Below are positions 1-6,556 of a DNA stretch of 9,447 nt, piece after piece. Source of the stretch: DAOTUL01 sp034437435 (lineage in GTDB: Bacteria > Chloroflexota > Anaerolineae > Aggregatilineales > Phototrophicaceae); the NCBI GenBank assembly GCA_964417785.1, contig CAYQJO010000171.1:1-9447 (forward strand). The letters run 5' to 3'. Numbering within the stretch: position 1 is the first letter of the stretch; every line of letters begins with the position of its first letter. The translations under genes and the position numbers were made by a program. The notes beneath the pieces were generated by a model. That model saw only the letters and a list, made by a program, of their open reading frames with translations, was not told the origin of the DNA and made no database searches.

Positions 1-10
1 ATTTTGAGGT

Positions 11-2038
11 ATGGCTATATCCACTTCCTCAAGCACAGCCTGGCGGCGCTGGCTAAAAAGAAAGCTGAACAGTTCGCCGCTGGCCGAAGACACCGTTCCA
101 CTGCTGTTATCGATTATTGTTGGTTTGGTCACAGGTCTGGGTGCTTATATCTTCATCAGACTGCTGGGAGAAATCGCCGGCTGGGCTGAGGATATACGCG
201 ACCAATGGGGCTTAATCGGTGGGTTGGGTCTTATGATTGGTGCTGGTTTCATCACCGGCATGATTATCAGCCGGTTTGCCCGCGAAGCTAAAGGACATGG
301 CGTTCCTGAAGTAATGGAAGCTATTGTACTCAAAAGAGGGCGCATTCGCCCCCGTGTAGCCATTGCTAAAATCATCGCTTCTGCCATCACCATTGGCAGC
401 GGTGGTTCTGCCGGACGCGAAGGTCCCATCGTTCAGGTCGGGTCTACGCTGGGATCAACAGCGGGGCAGGTGGCAAAACTCTCTGACGAGCAGGTAGGGA
501 TGCTGGTCGCCAGCGGAGCGGCAGCCGGTATTGCCGCAACCTTTAACGCACCGATTGCCGGTACGTTGTTTGCGCTGGAAGTCATCCTCGGACGGTTCAC
601 CAACCGGTATCTGGGCATTGTCGTTATCGCGTCTGTCTCTGCCAACGTTGTTTCGCGCATGCTCCTGGGTGAGAATCCAGCGTTCGCCGTTCCAGCCTAT
701 GGCCTCAACAGCCCGCTGGAACTGCCGATCTATCTCTTGCTTGGCGTGGTCTGCGCACTCGTGGCGATCCTGTTTATTCGTGTTCTTTACGGTGCGGAAC
801 ATTTTTTTGATCACTGGCAAGTCCCCCTGCCAGTGAAAACCAGCATCGGCATGGGATTAACAGCCCTGATCGGCTTCTGGGAACCCGACATATTGGGTCC
901 TGGCCTGGAGTTCATCGGTGAGACTATCGCCGATGAAATGTCGCTGACGATTGGCGTCATGGCGGCTTTTCTGTTAATGAAGCTGCTGGCGACCACTTTT
1001 ACGCTTGGTTCGGGAAATTCCGGCGGTGTTTTTGCCCCCGGTCTTTTCATGGGTGCGATGGTCGGTGGTATTTTCGGTCAGTTCGGTGCGCAGTTGTTTC
1101 CTGAGACGGTCACTGAGCCGGGCGCATTTGCTCTGGTGGGTATGGCAGCGGTGTTCGCGGGGGCCGCACGCGCACCCATCACCGCCATTATCATCGTTCT
1201 GGAGATGTCCAATGATTATCGCCTGATTCTCCCTCTGCTGATGACGGTCATTATCACCACGTTGATTGCGGACTTGCTACACCCGGATACGATCTATACC
1301 CGCAAGCTGGCCCTGCGTGGCATTCAGATCGAACGTGGGCATGATGTTGATCTCCTTCAGGGCGTTCAAGTGGGCGAAGTGATGACCAAAGACTATCCAT
1401 CTATCACTGCCTCCACCAGGATGAAGGACCTTCTACCCCGCTTCAACCTGACGCACCATCACGGGTTTGCCATTGTCGATGATGAGAAAAACCTGGTTGG
1501 AATCATCACGCTGACCGATGTTGAAAACGCCGACCAGGACGCAGATTTTGAAAACCTGACGGCGAGTGATGTCGGGACAACACATGATCTCATTTCGGTC
1601 TTTGTGCATGATCCCATTTACCTTGCGCTGCGAAGAATGAACATCTGTGCTGTCGGGCGCTTACCAGTCATTTCTGCGGACGGTAAAGGCAAATACCTGG
1701 GAATGATTCGCCGTGCAGACGTTTTGCATGCCTATGAGGTTGGCCTTGCGCGAAAATCGATTGAGCAGCATCACCACAAGCATTTTGACCTGCGCAACGT
1801 GGAAGAAAACGAGTTTATCGAGATTGTTGTTGATTCGGATGCGCCGATGGTGGGGCACCCGCTGATGGAGTTCCCGTACTCGGATCGGTGCCATATCGTC
1901 TCGATCCGCCGGCAGGGGCATGTGGTCATTCCACAGGGCGATACTCAGATCAAACCTGACGACATCATCATTGCCTATGTGTATCCAGAAGCACACGAGG
2001 AGGTCGTGGCCCAGTTCGATTCACGAGCCATACTGTGA
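11..2038 (+). CDS. ClC-family chloride channel/transporter with CBS pair and TrkA-C domain
   Basis: A 675-aa inner-membrane ClC protein that moves chloride, perhaps in exchange for protons. Family signatures are in order: GHGVP at residues 95-99, the GSGGSAGREGP stretch with gating glutamate E137, GGVFAP (338-343) and the NDYRLILP segment with the presumed pore tyrosine Y403. Two CBS domains follow at about 454-580; these usually bind adenine nucleotides. A TrkA-C/RCK-C-like domain fills about 595-672. This is the usual large prokaryotic ClC-CBS architecture. The position of the E. coli proton glutamate E203 appears to be V191 here (local sequence LFALEVIL). The start is the first ATG after an in-frame TGA at 5-7. 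The GAGG at 6-9 is only 1 nt from it, unusually tight for a ribosome binding site. A strong terminator follows the stop codon. The family call is very secure; channel versus exchanger is open. Confidence 0.95.
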   Translation: MAISTSSSTAWRRWLKRKLNSSPLAEDTVPLLLSIIVGLVTGLGAYIFIRLLGEIAGWAEDIRDQWGLIGGLGLMIGAGFITGMIISRFAREAKGHGVPEVMEAIVLKRGRIRPRVAIAKIIASAITIGSGGSAGREGPIVQVGSTLGSTAGQVAKLSDEQVGMLVASGAAAGIAATFNAPIAGTLFALEVILGRFTNRYLGIVVIASVSANVVSRMLLGENPAFAVPAYGLNSPLELPIYLLLGVVCALVAILFIRVLYGAEHFFDHWQVPLPVKTSIGMGLTALIGFWEPDILGPGLEFIGETIADEMSLTIGVMAAFLLMKLLATTFTLGSGNSGGVFAPGLFMGAMVGGIFGQFGAQLFPETVTEPGAFALVGMAAVFAGAARAPITAIIIVLEMSNDYRLILPLLMTVIITTLIADLLHPDTIYTRKLALRGIQIERGHDVDLLQGVQVGEVMTKDYPSITASTRMKDLLPRFNLTHHHGFAIVDDEKNLVGIITLTDVENADQDADFENLTASDVGTTHDLISVFVHDPIYLALRRMNICAVGRLPVISADGKGKYLGMIRRADVLHAYEVGLARKSIEQHHHKHFDLRNVEENEFIEIVVDSDAPMVGHPLMEFPYSDRCHIVSIRRQGHVVIPQGDTQIKPDDIIIAYVYPEAHEEVVAQFDSRAIL

Positions 2039-2043
2039 GAGTA

Positions 2044-2081
2044 GAATCTCCTCCCCACGCGGGGAGGAGATTCAGCGTTTT
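2044..2081 (+). terminator. Intrinsic terminator between convergent ClC and SIMPL genes
   Basis: There is a perfect 13-bp inverted repeat at 2044-2056 and 2061-2073 with a 4-nt loop (ACGC). It starts 5 nt after the ClC stop and is followed by AGCG and TTTT. The T-run is on the + strand, so it best terminates the ClC transcript. The same stem can also stop the converging SIMPL transcript, whose stop codon is at 2080-2082, but that side lacks a T-run. Confidence 0.85.
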
Positions 2082-2787
2082 ACCGGTTGATGGCGAACGT
2101 CACCTGAAGCGACACACTGACGGATAGCTGGCCCGGTTCGATGGGCGCACCACCGCCACCCATGCCAACTGACCTGTTGGTGACCTCAAACGGCGAGAAG
2201 CCGCCGCCGCTCTCCACGATGGAGATGACATCGCCCAGTTCCACACCGGCCAGACTTGCCAGTTCAGCGGCACGGGCGCGAGCATCTTCCATCGCATCGG
2301 CGCGGGCGTCGCTTTCCAGCGCATCACGACTGTCGATGCCGAAGTTGAGGCCGAAGATATTGTTGGCCCCGGCGTTGATAGCCGCGTCCAGCACATCCGC
2401 AATCAGGGATGTATCCCGAATGGTGACACGCACCTGATTGTTAACGCGGAACATCGGCCCATTGGATGCACCCTGGCTGGCCGGACCCGGTGACCGGTCC
2501 ACGAAGATGTTCAGGTTGGCAGTGCGGATGTCCTCGCGGGCGACACCGGCTTCCACCAGCGCATCGATCACAGCTTCCATTGTGGCGTTGTTCTCAGAGA
2601 AGGCCGTACCCAGGTCCGTGTTAAAGGTCTCAACACCGATCTCGGTATTGGCGATGTCGGGTGATCCGCTGGCGCTGCCATGACCAACAACGGTGATGGT
2701 ATCGGCGGGTGTTTGCTGCGCAGCCACTGGCAAGCTGCCGAGAACAACGACGGCGAGTACGACAGCGACTATCAAAAACTTCTTCAT
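2080..2787 (-). CDS. Secreted SIMPL (DUF541) domain protein
   Basis: A 235-aa exported protein of the SIMPL/DUF541 family (YggE-like), whose biochemical role is poorly defined; some members are linked to oxidative stress. The N-terminus is a signal peptide: two lysines, a hydrophobic stretch to about residue 20, and a likely cut near VAA/Q at 23-24. Family marks include ITVVGHGSASGSPD at 31-44, the segment around REDIRTANLNIF (84-95), the alanine-rich helix DALESDARADAMEDARARA (155-173), and the closing PIEPGQLSVSVSLQVTF (215-231). No lipobox is visible, so it is probably periplasmic or released. The ATG at 2787 has AAGGAG at 2802-2797, 9 nt away. The gene stands alone, converging on the ClC gene, with a palindrome just upstream. 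Full length for the family. Confidence 0.92.
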   Translation of the reverse strand: MKKFLIVAVVLAVVVLGSLPVAAQQTPADTITVVGHGSASGSPDIANTEIGVETFNTDLGTAFSENNATMEAVIDALVEAGVAREDIRTANLNIFVDRSPGPASQGASNGPMFRVNNQVRVTIRDTSLIADVLDAAINAGANNIFGLNFGIDSRDALESDARADAMEDARARAAELASLAGVELGDVISIVESGGGFSPFEVTNRSVGMGGGGAPIEPGQLSVSVSLQVTFAINR

Positions 2788-2813
2788 TGGTTGATTCTCC
2801 TTACCTCTGTTAA

Positions 2814-2845
2814 GATATGTGAATGACCAATGTCATTCACTTATC
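2814..2845. promoter_or_regulatory. 32-bp dyad symmetry upstream of SIMPL gene, candidate operator
   Basis: A perfect 9-bp inverted repeat, GTGAATGAC and GTCATTCAC, flanks CAAT at 2819-2840. After one mismatched pair it continues for 4 more pairs (GATA/TATC), giving 14-bp arms over 2814-2845. It lies about 27 nt upstream of the SIMPL start and just before its ribosome binding site. No T-run follows on either strand, so a protein-binding operator or a 5'-UTR hairpin is more likely than a terminator. I could not place a convincing -35/-10 for this gene. Confidence 0.5.
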
Positions 2846-3078
2846 AGACGATATCCAAAACAAGAAGGTTCCAATCAGACCACCCACAAAAAACCGCTCC
2901 TGGCGCTTACGACTGGATACTATCAGCCCGCACCCCCGGCGAGCGTGATCTGTGTCCGCACAGCGGCACATTCACTGTTGTCGAGCCGCGCCAGAAAGCC
3001 CGCCTCCGCATCGGTTGGCTGACCGATCCACCCAAACCCATCATCCTGATCCAGTTTCCATAGCAGTCTTCGGTTTTC
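2846..3078. other. Intergenic stretch, no gene supported
   Basis: About 230 bases between the palindrome and the promoter of the propeller gene. Several short open frames exist: 2830-3063 on + and 2923-3117 on -. None has a ribosome binding site, a recognisable domain or a fitting start, and the minus frame begins inside the promoter region of the next gene. The GC-rich part at about 2925-3060 looks codon-like and could be an eroded gene remnant, but I cannot identify it. Confidence 0.4.
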
Positions 3079-3107
3079 TTGACACATACTACATGATGCG
3101 CTATCGT
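3079..3107 (+). promoter_or_regulatory. Sigma-70-type promoter of the ScyD-like/cytochrome c pair
   Basis: Consensus -35 TTGACA (3079-3084), a 17-bp spacer and -10 TATCGT (3102-3107, 4 of 6 consensus). The transcript would start near 3114, about 44 nt before the ATG at 3158. Downstream of the -10, TTACAGTT is repeated at 3117-3124 and 3127-3134, with a related TACAG at 3139-3143. Confidence 0.65.
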
Positions 3108-3157
3108 TTGATTGCATTACAGTTTGTTACAGTTGTTATACAGATGAGGAGAAGAAC

Positions 3158-4297
3158 ATGCGTCAACTACTGATTATTACAATCGTACTGCTGCTGGTCC
3201 TTCCCGCGCTGGCTCAGGATGGGCCACCCATGCCAGAACTCGACGGTGAAATCGTTCTGGCCGAACTGAACGGTCCACAGGGCGTGTATGTTGACTCGGA
3301 GGGCAATCTCTGGGTCATCGACAGTGGTGCCGGTGGCGATGAGGAAATCGAGTCCATCAACGTCAACACATTTGAGGTCATAGCCGCCACCCTGGGCGAA
3401 ACCTCGCAGATCATCCGTCTGGCCCCCGGCGGCGAACCGGAAACGGTTGCGACGCTGCCCTCAGTCGCAGTCGGTGAAGATTTTATCGGCGGCGCACGTC
3501 TGGTCGAACTCGGCGGCACCGTTTACGCTACCGTCGGGGCCTGGCATATCAACCTGGGTGAGGAAGTAACGGTTCCGCTGCACGGTCAGGTGGTCGAACT
3601 GGTAGACGGCACGCCGGAAACCGTCGCGGACCTGTGGGCGTTTGAACTGGCGAATAACCCGGACGGTACCGATAACCTTGAAGCGCATCCCTATGGCATC
3701 GCCGCTGGTCCTGATGGTCTGCTGTACGTTGCGGACGCTGCCGCCAATGCGCTGTACTCGGTTGATCCGGAAAGCGGCGAAATCACTTTGATCACGGCCT
3801 TCGAGGGTCTGCCCGGTGTGTTCCCCAACCAGTGGCGCCAGGGTGAACTCATTACTGACCCAGTCCCGACCGGTGTGGTGGTGGACGAAGACGGTACTGC
3901 CTATGTGTCTCTACTGTCGGGTGCGCCCTTCATTCCCGGCAGTGCCAGCGTAATGCAGGTCACACCTGATGGTGAAGTCAGTGTGTTCGCCCCCGGCCAG
4001 ACAATGCTGACCGATCTCACGATGGGACCAGACGGCAATCTGTACGCGGTTTCATTCGGTATGTTCACGCAAGAGGGTCCGGTTCCGAATTCCGGTTCGG
4101 TGGTACGCATTCTGGAAGACGGCACTTCGGAAGTGGTCGTTGAGGGTCTACCCTTCGCTACCGGCATCGCCATCGATGCGGACGGTAACGGCTATGTCAC
4201 CATTAACGGTATTGCCATCCCCAACGCGGGTATGGTGGTCTACTACGAAGGTCTGACCGCGATGGAAGGCATGCCCATGCCGGAGATGGAAGGCTAG
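3158..4297 (+). CDS. Secreted ScyD/ScyE-family beta-propeller protein
   Basis: A 379-aa exported protein resembling the ScyD/ScyE family, named after cyanobacterial scytonemin clusters; here the substrate is unknown. A signal peptide spans residues 1-19 with a likely cut at ALA/QD. The mature part is built of NHL/SMP-30-like blades, recognisable from recurring G-hydrophobic, D/G-D-G and (L/A)YV steps: GPQGVYVDSEGNLWVID (39-55), HPYGIAAGPDGLLYVAD (177-193), VPTGVVVDEDGTAYVSL (236-252), MLTDLTMGPDGNLYAVS (283-299) and FATGIAIDADGNGYVTI (333-349). No catalytic residue can be assigned. The C-terminal tail (MEGMPMPEMEG) is rich in Met and Glu, echoing PPMPELDG at 23-30. The start is firm: GAGGAG at 3146-3151, 6 nt before the ATG. 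A lipoprotein cytochrome c follows on the same strand, suggesting a redox or electron-accepting role at the cell surface. Confidence 0.85.
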   Translation: MRQLLIITIVLLLVLPALAQDGPPMPELDGEIVLAELNGPQGVYVDSEGNLWVIDSGAGGDEEIESINVNTFEVIAATLGETSQIIRLAPGGEPETVATLPSVAVGEDFIGGARLVELGGTVYATVGAWHINLGEEVTVPLHGQVVELVDGTPETVADLWAFELANNPDGTDNLEAHPYGIAAGPDGLLYVADAAANALYSVDPESGEITLITAFEGLPGVFPNQWRQGELITDPVPTGVVVDEDGTAYVSLLSGAPFIPGSASVMQVTPDGEVSVFAPGQTMLTDLTMGPDGNLYAVSFGMFTQEGPVPNSGSVVRILEDGTSEVVVEGLPFATGIAIDADGNGYVTINGIAIPNAGMVVYYEGLTAMEGMPMPEMEG

Positions 4298-4306
4298 GTG
4301 AACAAC

Positions 4307-4334
4307 TGGCGAGGGAGTCCATTCTCCCTCGCCA
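4307..4334 (+). terminator. Perfect intercistronic hairpin (no T-run)
   Basis: An 11-bp perfect inverted repeat (4307-4317 and 4324-4334; TGGCGAGGGAG pairs with CTCCCTCGCCA) with a 6-nt loop. It begins 9 nt after the propeller gene's stop and lies 32 nt before the cytochrome start. The T-run of a classical terminator is missing, so it may be a partial terminator or an mRNA-stabilising stem that sets the expression ratio of the two genes. Confidence 0.55.
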
Positions 4335-4366
4335 TGGTCAATCACATTATTGATAGAGGAATGTTC

Positions 4367-4783
4367 ATGCGACTGATTTTGCTGATTGCCCTCGCCCTAT
4401 TGATCTCCGGTTGCGGGATCATAGCATTGCCCGAAATGGTGGGACAGTCCCCGATTGACCAGACCCGGATCGACCGGGGCGTGGAGGTCTACCGCGAGAA
4501 CTATTGCGGATCATGCCATACGTTGACGGTCGCCAACACACGCGGCACATTCGGTCCAGACCACGACGACGCGGGAACGGAGGCCGGACAATACATCAGT
4601 CTGGATAACTACACCGGAGTCGCGACCACCGCCGCCGATTACATTCGTGAAAGTATTCTCGATCCGACCGTGTTCTATACACCAGGATTCGAGTCCACCA
4701 ACCATCACATGCCAGCGTTCACTCATCTTCCGCAAGACGAAATCGACGCGATGGTTTACATGCTCATGCATCAGACCAGATGA
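4367..4783 (+). CDS. Lipoprotein mono-haem cytochrome c
   Basis: A 138-aa membrane-anchored c-type cytochrome that carries electrons outside the cytoplasmic membrane. The N-terminus is a lipoprotein signal with lipobox LISGC, the lipidated cysteine being C16. The haem-attachment motif is CGSCH at 47-51 and the likely second axial ligand is M115 in HHMPAF, as in class I cytochromes. The closing helix QDEIDAMVYMLMHQ is typical of the fold. The frame is open from a GTG at 4298, but that start would put the hairpin inside the coding region and destroy the signal peptide. ATG 4367 has AGAGGA at 4355-4360, 6 nt away; ATG 4361 has none at usable distance. It probably shares a transcript with the propeller gene upstream and may be its redox partner. 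Its last 13 bases overlap the sugar kinase gene tail to tail. Confidence 0.9.
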   Translation: MRLILLIALALLISGCGIIALPEMVGQSPIDQTRIDRGVEVYRENYCGSCHTLTVANTRGTFGPDHDDAGTEAGQYISLDNYTGVATTAADYIRESILDPTVFYTPGFESTNHHMPAFTHLPQDEIDAMVYMLMHQTR

Positions 4784-6204
4784 TGCATCTGCGTTTTGAG
4801 CGCCGGATAGAGTGATGTATAGATGGCATACAGGTCTCTGTACGCCGCTTTGTTTTCCGGGGTGATGATATGTGTCGGTGCCGGAATACGCTCGCAGGCA
4901 TCACTAAATGAGGTGTAGACCCCCGTCCCGACCCCGGCGATGATGGCGGCACCGACACCGCTGGCGACGGCACTCCGCCCACTGGTGTCTACCCCAAAGG
5001 GCTGATCGAAGACATCGGCCATGATTTGCGACCAGACTGGCGACCCGGTAATACCGCCAGAGAGCAGCAGCAGCGACATCTCACCTTCGATCAGGTCGTA
5101 GCATTCCCGCAGAGCAAAGGCAACCCCCTCCATGATCGCATGGGCAAGGTGTCCGGCACTATGATGGTGGCGCAATCCGACGAACACCCCGGAAGCGGAA
5201 GCATCGTTATGGGGCGCACGTTCACCGGCCAGATAGGGCAGAAACACCAGCCCATCGGACCCCAGCGCGACTTGTGCAGCCAGCGCAGACAGTTCCGCGT
5301 AGGATTTGCCCACCACGCCGCGCAGCCACTTCAGCGAGTCGCCAGCGGAGAGGATGGCCGCCAGAATATACCAGCGGTCTGGCATGGCGTGGTTCAGCAC
5401 ATAATACCGTGAATCGAGCGCGGGTGCGGTCAGCGGCGCGAAAATCTGCCCGCCAGTCCCGACCGTCACCAGAACCGATCCGGTGTCGCAGAGGCCATGT
5501 CCGAGGGCCTGGGCAGGTTGATCGGCACTGCCCGCAACCACCGGGATTCCGGGCTTTAATCCCAGTTCCGCCGCTGCCTCCGCTTGCAGACGGCCAACCA
5601 CTTCATAAGATGGGCTGACCGGTGGCAGATAACGGCGCTCTACACCACAGCGTTCAATTAGCATATCGGACCAGATGCCGGTGGTGACATCCAGCAGCCA
5701 CGTCGCCGCCGCATCGCTGACATCGGTGCCGACGGTACCGGTTAGTCGCAGGCGCAAATAGTCCTTCGGCAGGATGACCGTCTGAGTCGCCGCCAGCGTG
5801 TCCGGTTCGTGGTCGGCCATCCACATGAGCGTGGTCGCCATGAACCCGGCGGCGGGCGGGCCGGGCGCGCCGCGCCAATCATCCAACCGGGCGACGTATT
5901 CGCGGCTGCGGCTGTCCTTCCAGATGATGGCCGGACGCAGGGGCTGATTATCGGCATCCAGGTTGACAAAGCCATGCATCTGACCAGCAAGCCCGATAGC
6001 CTGAATCTGGTCCGGCTCGGTCACGGTTTCGCGCACGGTGGCGACCGCTGCCTGCCACCAGTCTTCCGGATTTTGCTCAGCGGCGGGGCCATCAATCCGG
6101 GTGGCATACTCGCGGCCTGCCGGTTGGCCGACTATATGGAGCGTCTCTGGATCGACAACAACCGCCTTAACGCTGGATGTCCCCAGGTCGATACCGAGCA
6201 GCAT
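4771..6204 (-). CDS. xylB: FGGY-family carbohydrate kinase, probably xylulokinase
   Basis: A 477-aa cytoplasmic sugar kinase, slightly shorter than typical xylulokinases. It would phosphorylate D-xylulose to xylulose 5-phosphate, feeding the pentose phosphate pathway. Seen: the N-terminal ATPase loop GIDLGTSSVKA (4-14); the GQMHG motif (74-78) characteristic of xylulokinases; IIWKDSRS (93-100); AGSADQPAQALGHG with likely catalytic base D228; VTVGTGGQ phosphate loop; FLPYLAGERAPHND followed by GVFVGL; and the C-terminal LLLSGGITGSPVWSQIMADVF. The context around D228 (ADQPAQ) differs from the GGGDNAAGA usual in xylulokinases, so a related FGGY substrate such as another ketopentose is possible. 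Its ATG overlaps the stop of the 106-aa gene by one base (TGATG), pointing to translational coupling and operon expression from the metG promoter. No xylose isomerase gene is in the window. Confidence 0.85.
   Translation of the reverse strand: MLLGIDLGTSSVKAVVVDPETLHIVGQPAGREYATRIDGPAAEQNPEDWWQAAVATVRETVTEPDQIQAIGLAGQMHGFVNLDADNQPLRPAIIWKDSRSREYVARLDDWRGAPGPPAAGFMATTLMWMADHEPDTLAATQTVILPKDYLRLRLTGTVGTDVSDAAATWLLDVTTGIWSDMLIERCGVERRYLPPVSPSYEVVGRLQAEAAAELGLKPGIPVVAGSADQPAQALGHGLCDTGSVLVTVGTGGQIFAPLTAPALDSRYYVLNHAMPDRWYILAAILSAGDSLKWLRGVVGKSYAELSALAAQVALGSDGLVFLPYLAGERAPHNDASASGVFVGLRHHHSAGHLAHAIMEGVAFALRECYDLIEGEMSLLLLSGGITGSPVWSQIMADVFDQPFGVDTSGRSAVASGVGAAIIAGVGTGVYTSFSDACERIPAPTHIITPENKAAYRDLYAIYTSLYPALKTQMHHLV
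4777..4797 (+). terminator. Weak possible terminator at cytochrome c gene end
   Basis: A 6-bp stem CAGATG/CATCTG with a 3-nt loop (ATG) spans the cytochrome stop codon and is followed by CG and TTTT. The stem is short and only half GC, so termination is uncertain. No better candidate is visible between the two converging genes. Confidence 0.25.
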
Positions 6205-6524
6205 CAGGCTTGTTTCGCAGCGAGATATTCTTCGTAGTCCTTGGCGGATACGATCTCGCCATCCTTGACGGTGCTTTCTGTCACCTTACGAGCCTTGTTG
6301 AACTCCAGGTAGATCTCCGCCGGGAACGGACAGCGAATTGCTTGAGCCATCTTGCGCACAAAGTACCCGTCACCGCTCTCGTTCTGGCTGAGATCGTTGT
6401 AGAGATCGATCCGCACTTCCACGATTTCGTCGCAGCGTTTGGGCCGCACATACACATAGAAGCCCCGGCGATCATCCCCGCTGCCGGTATTACCACCACC
6501 GAACAGGTTCTTGAGAAAGTTCAT
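6204..6524 (-). CDS. Conserved-looking small protein of unknown function
   Basis: A 106-aa cytoplasmic protein I do not recognise. It opens with MNFLKNLFGGG, a short amphipathic start and a Gly/Asp-rich linker, then a compact alpha/beta-looking core: RRGFYVYVRPKRCDEIVEVRI, then GDGYFVRKMAQAIRCPF and EIYLEF strands, with a charged end AKDYEEYLAAKQA. There are two cysteines (one in KRCDE, one in IRCPF), but no CxxC, transmembrane segment or signal peptide. ATG 6524 is chosen because AAGGAG sits at 6539-6534, 9 nt away. The upstream ATG at 6551 has no ribosome binding site and lies only 5 nt past the metG stop. The gene sits 32 nt behind metG and is coupled to the sugar kinase by TGATG. Confidence 0.8.
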   Translation of the reverse strand: MNFLKNLFGGGNTGSGDDRRGFYVYVRPKRCDEIVEVRIDLYNDLSQNESGDGYFVRKMAQAIRCPFPAEIYLEFNKARKVTESTVKDGEIVSAKDYEEYLAAKQA

Positions 6525-6556
6525 CGACACCCTCTCCTTAAAAAAAGCCATTCTCT

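Noticed and set aside
2923..3117. A 64-codon minus-strand frame in the intergenic region
   Set aside because: No ribosome binding site, its start lies in the leader of the propeller gene, and it has no recognisable similarity.
4298..4366. Earlier GTG start (4298) for the cytochrome gene
   Set aside because: It would bury the lipoprotein signal peptide and include the hairpin in the coding region. ATG 4367 has a proper ribosome binding site.
6525..6551. Earlier ATG (6551) for the 106-aa protein
   Set aside because: There is no ribosome binding site before it, and AAGGAG lies between it and the chosen ATG at 6524.
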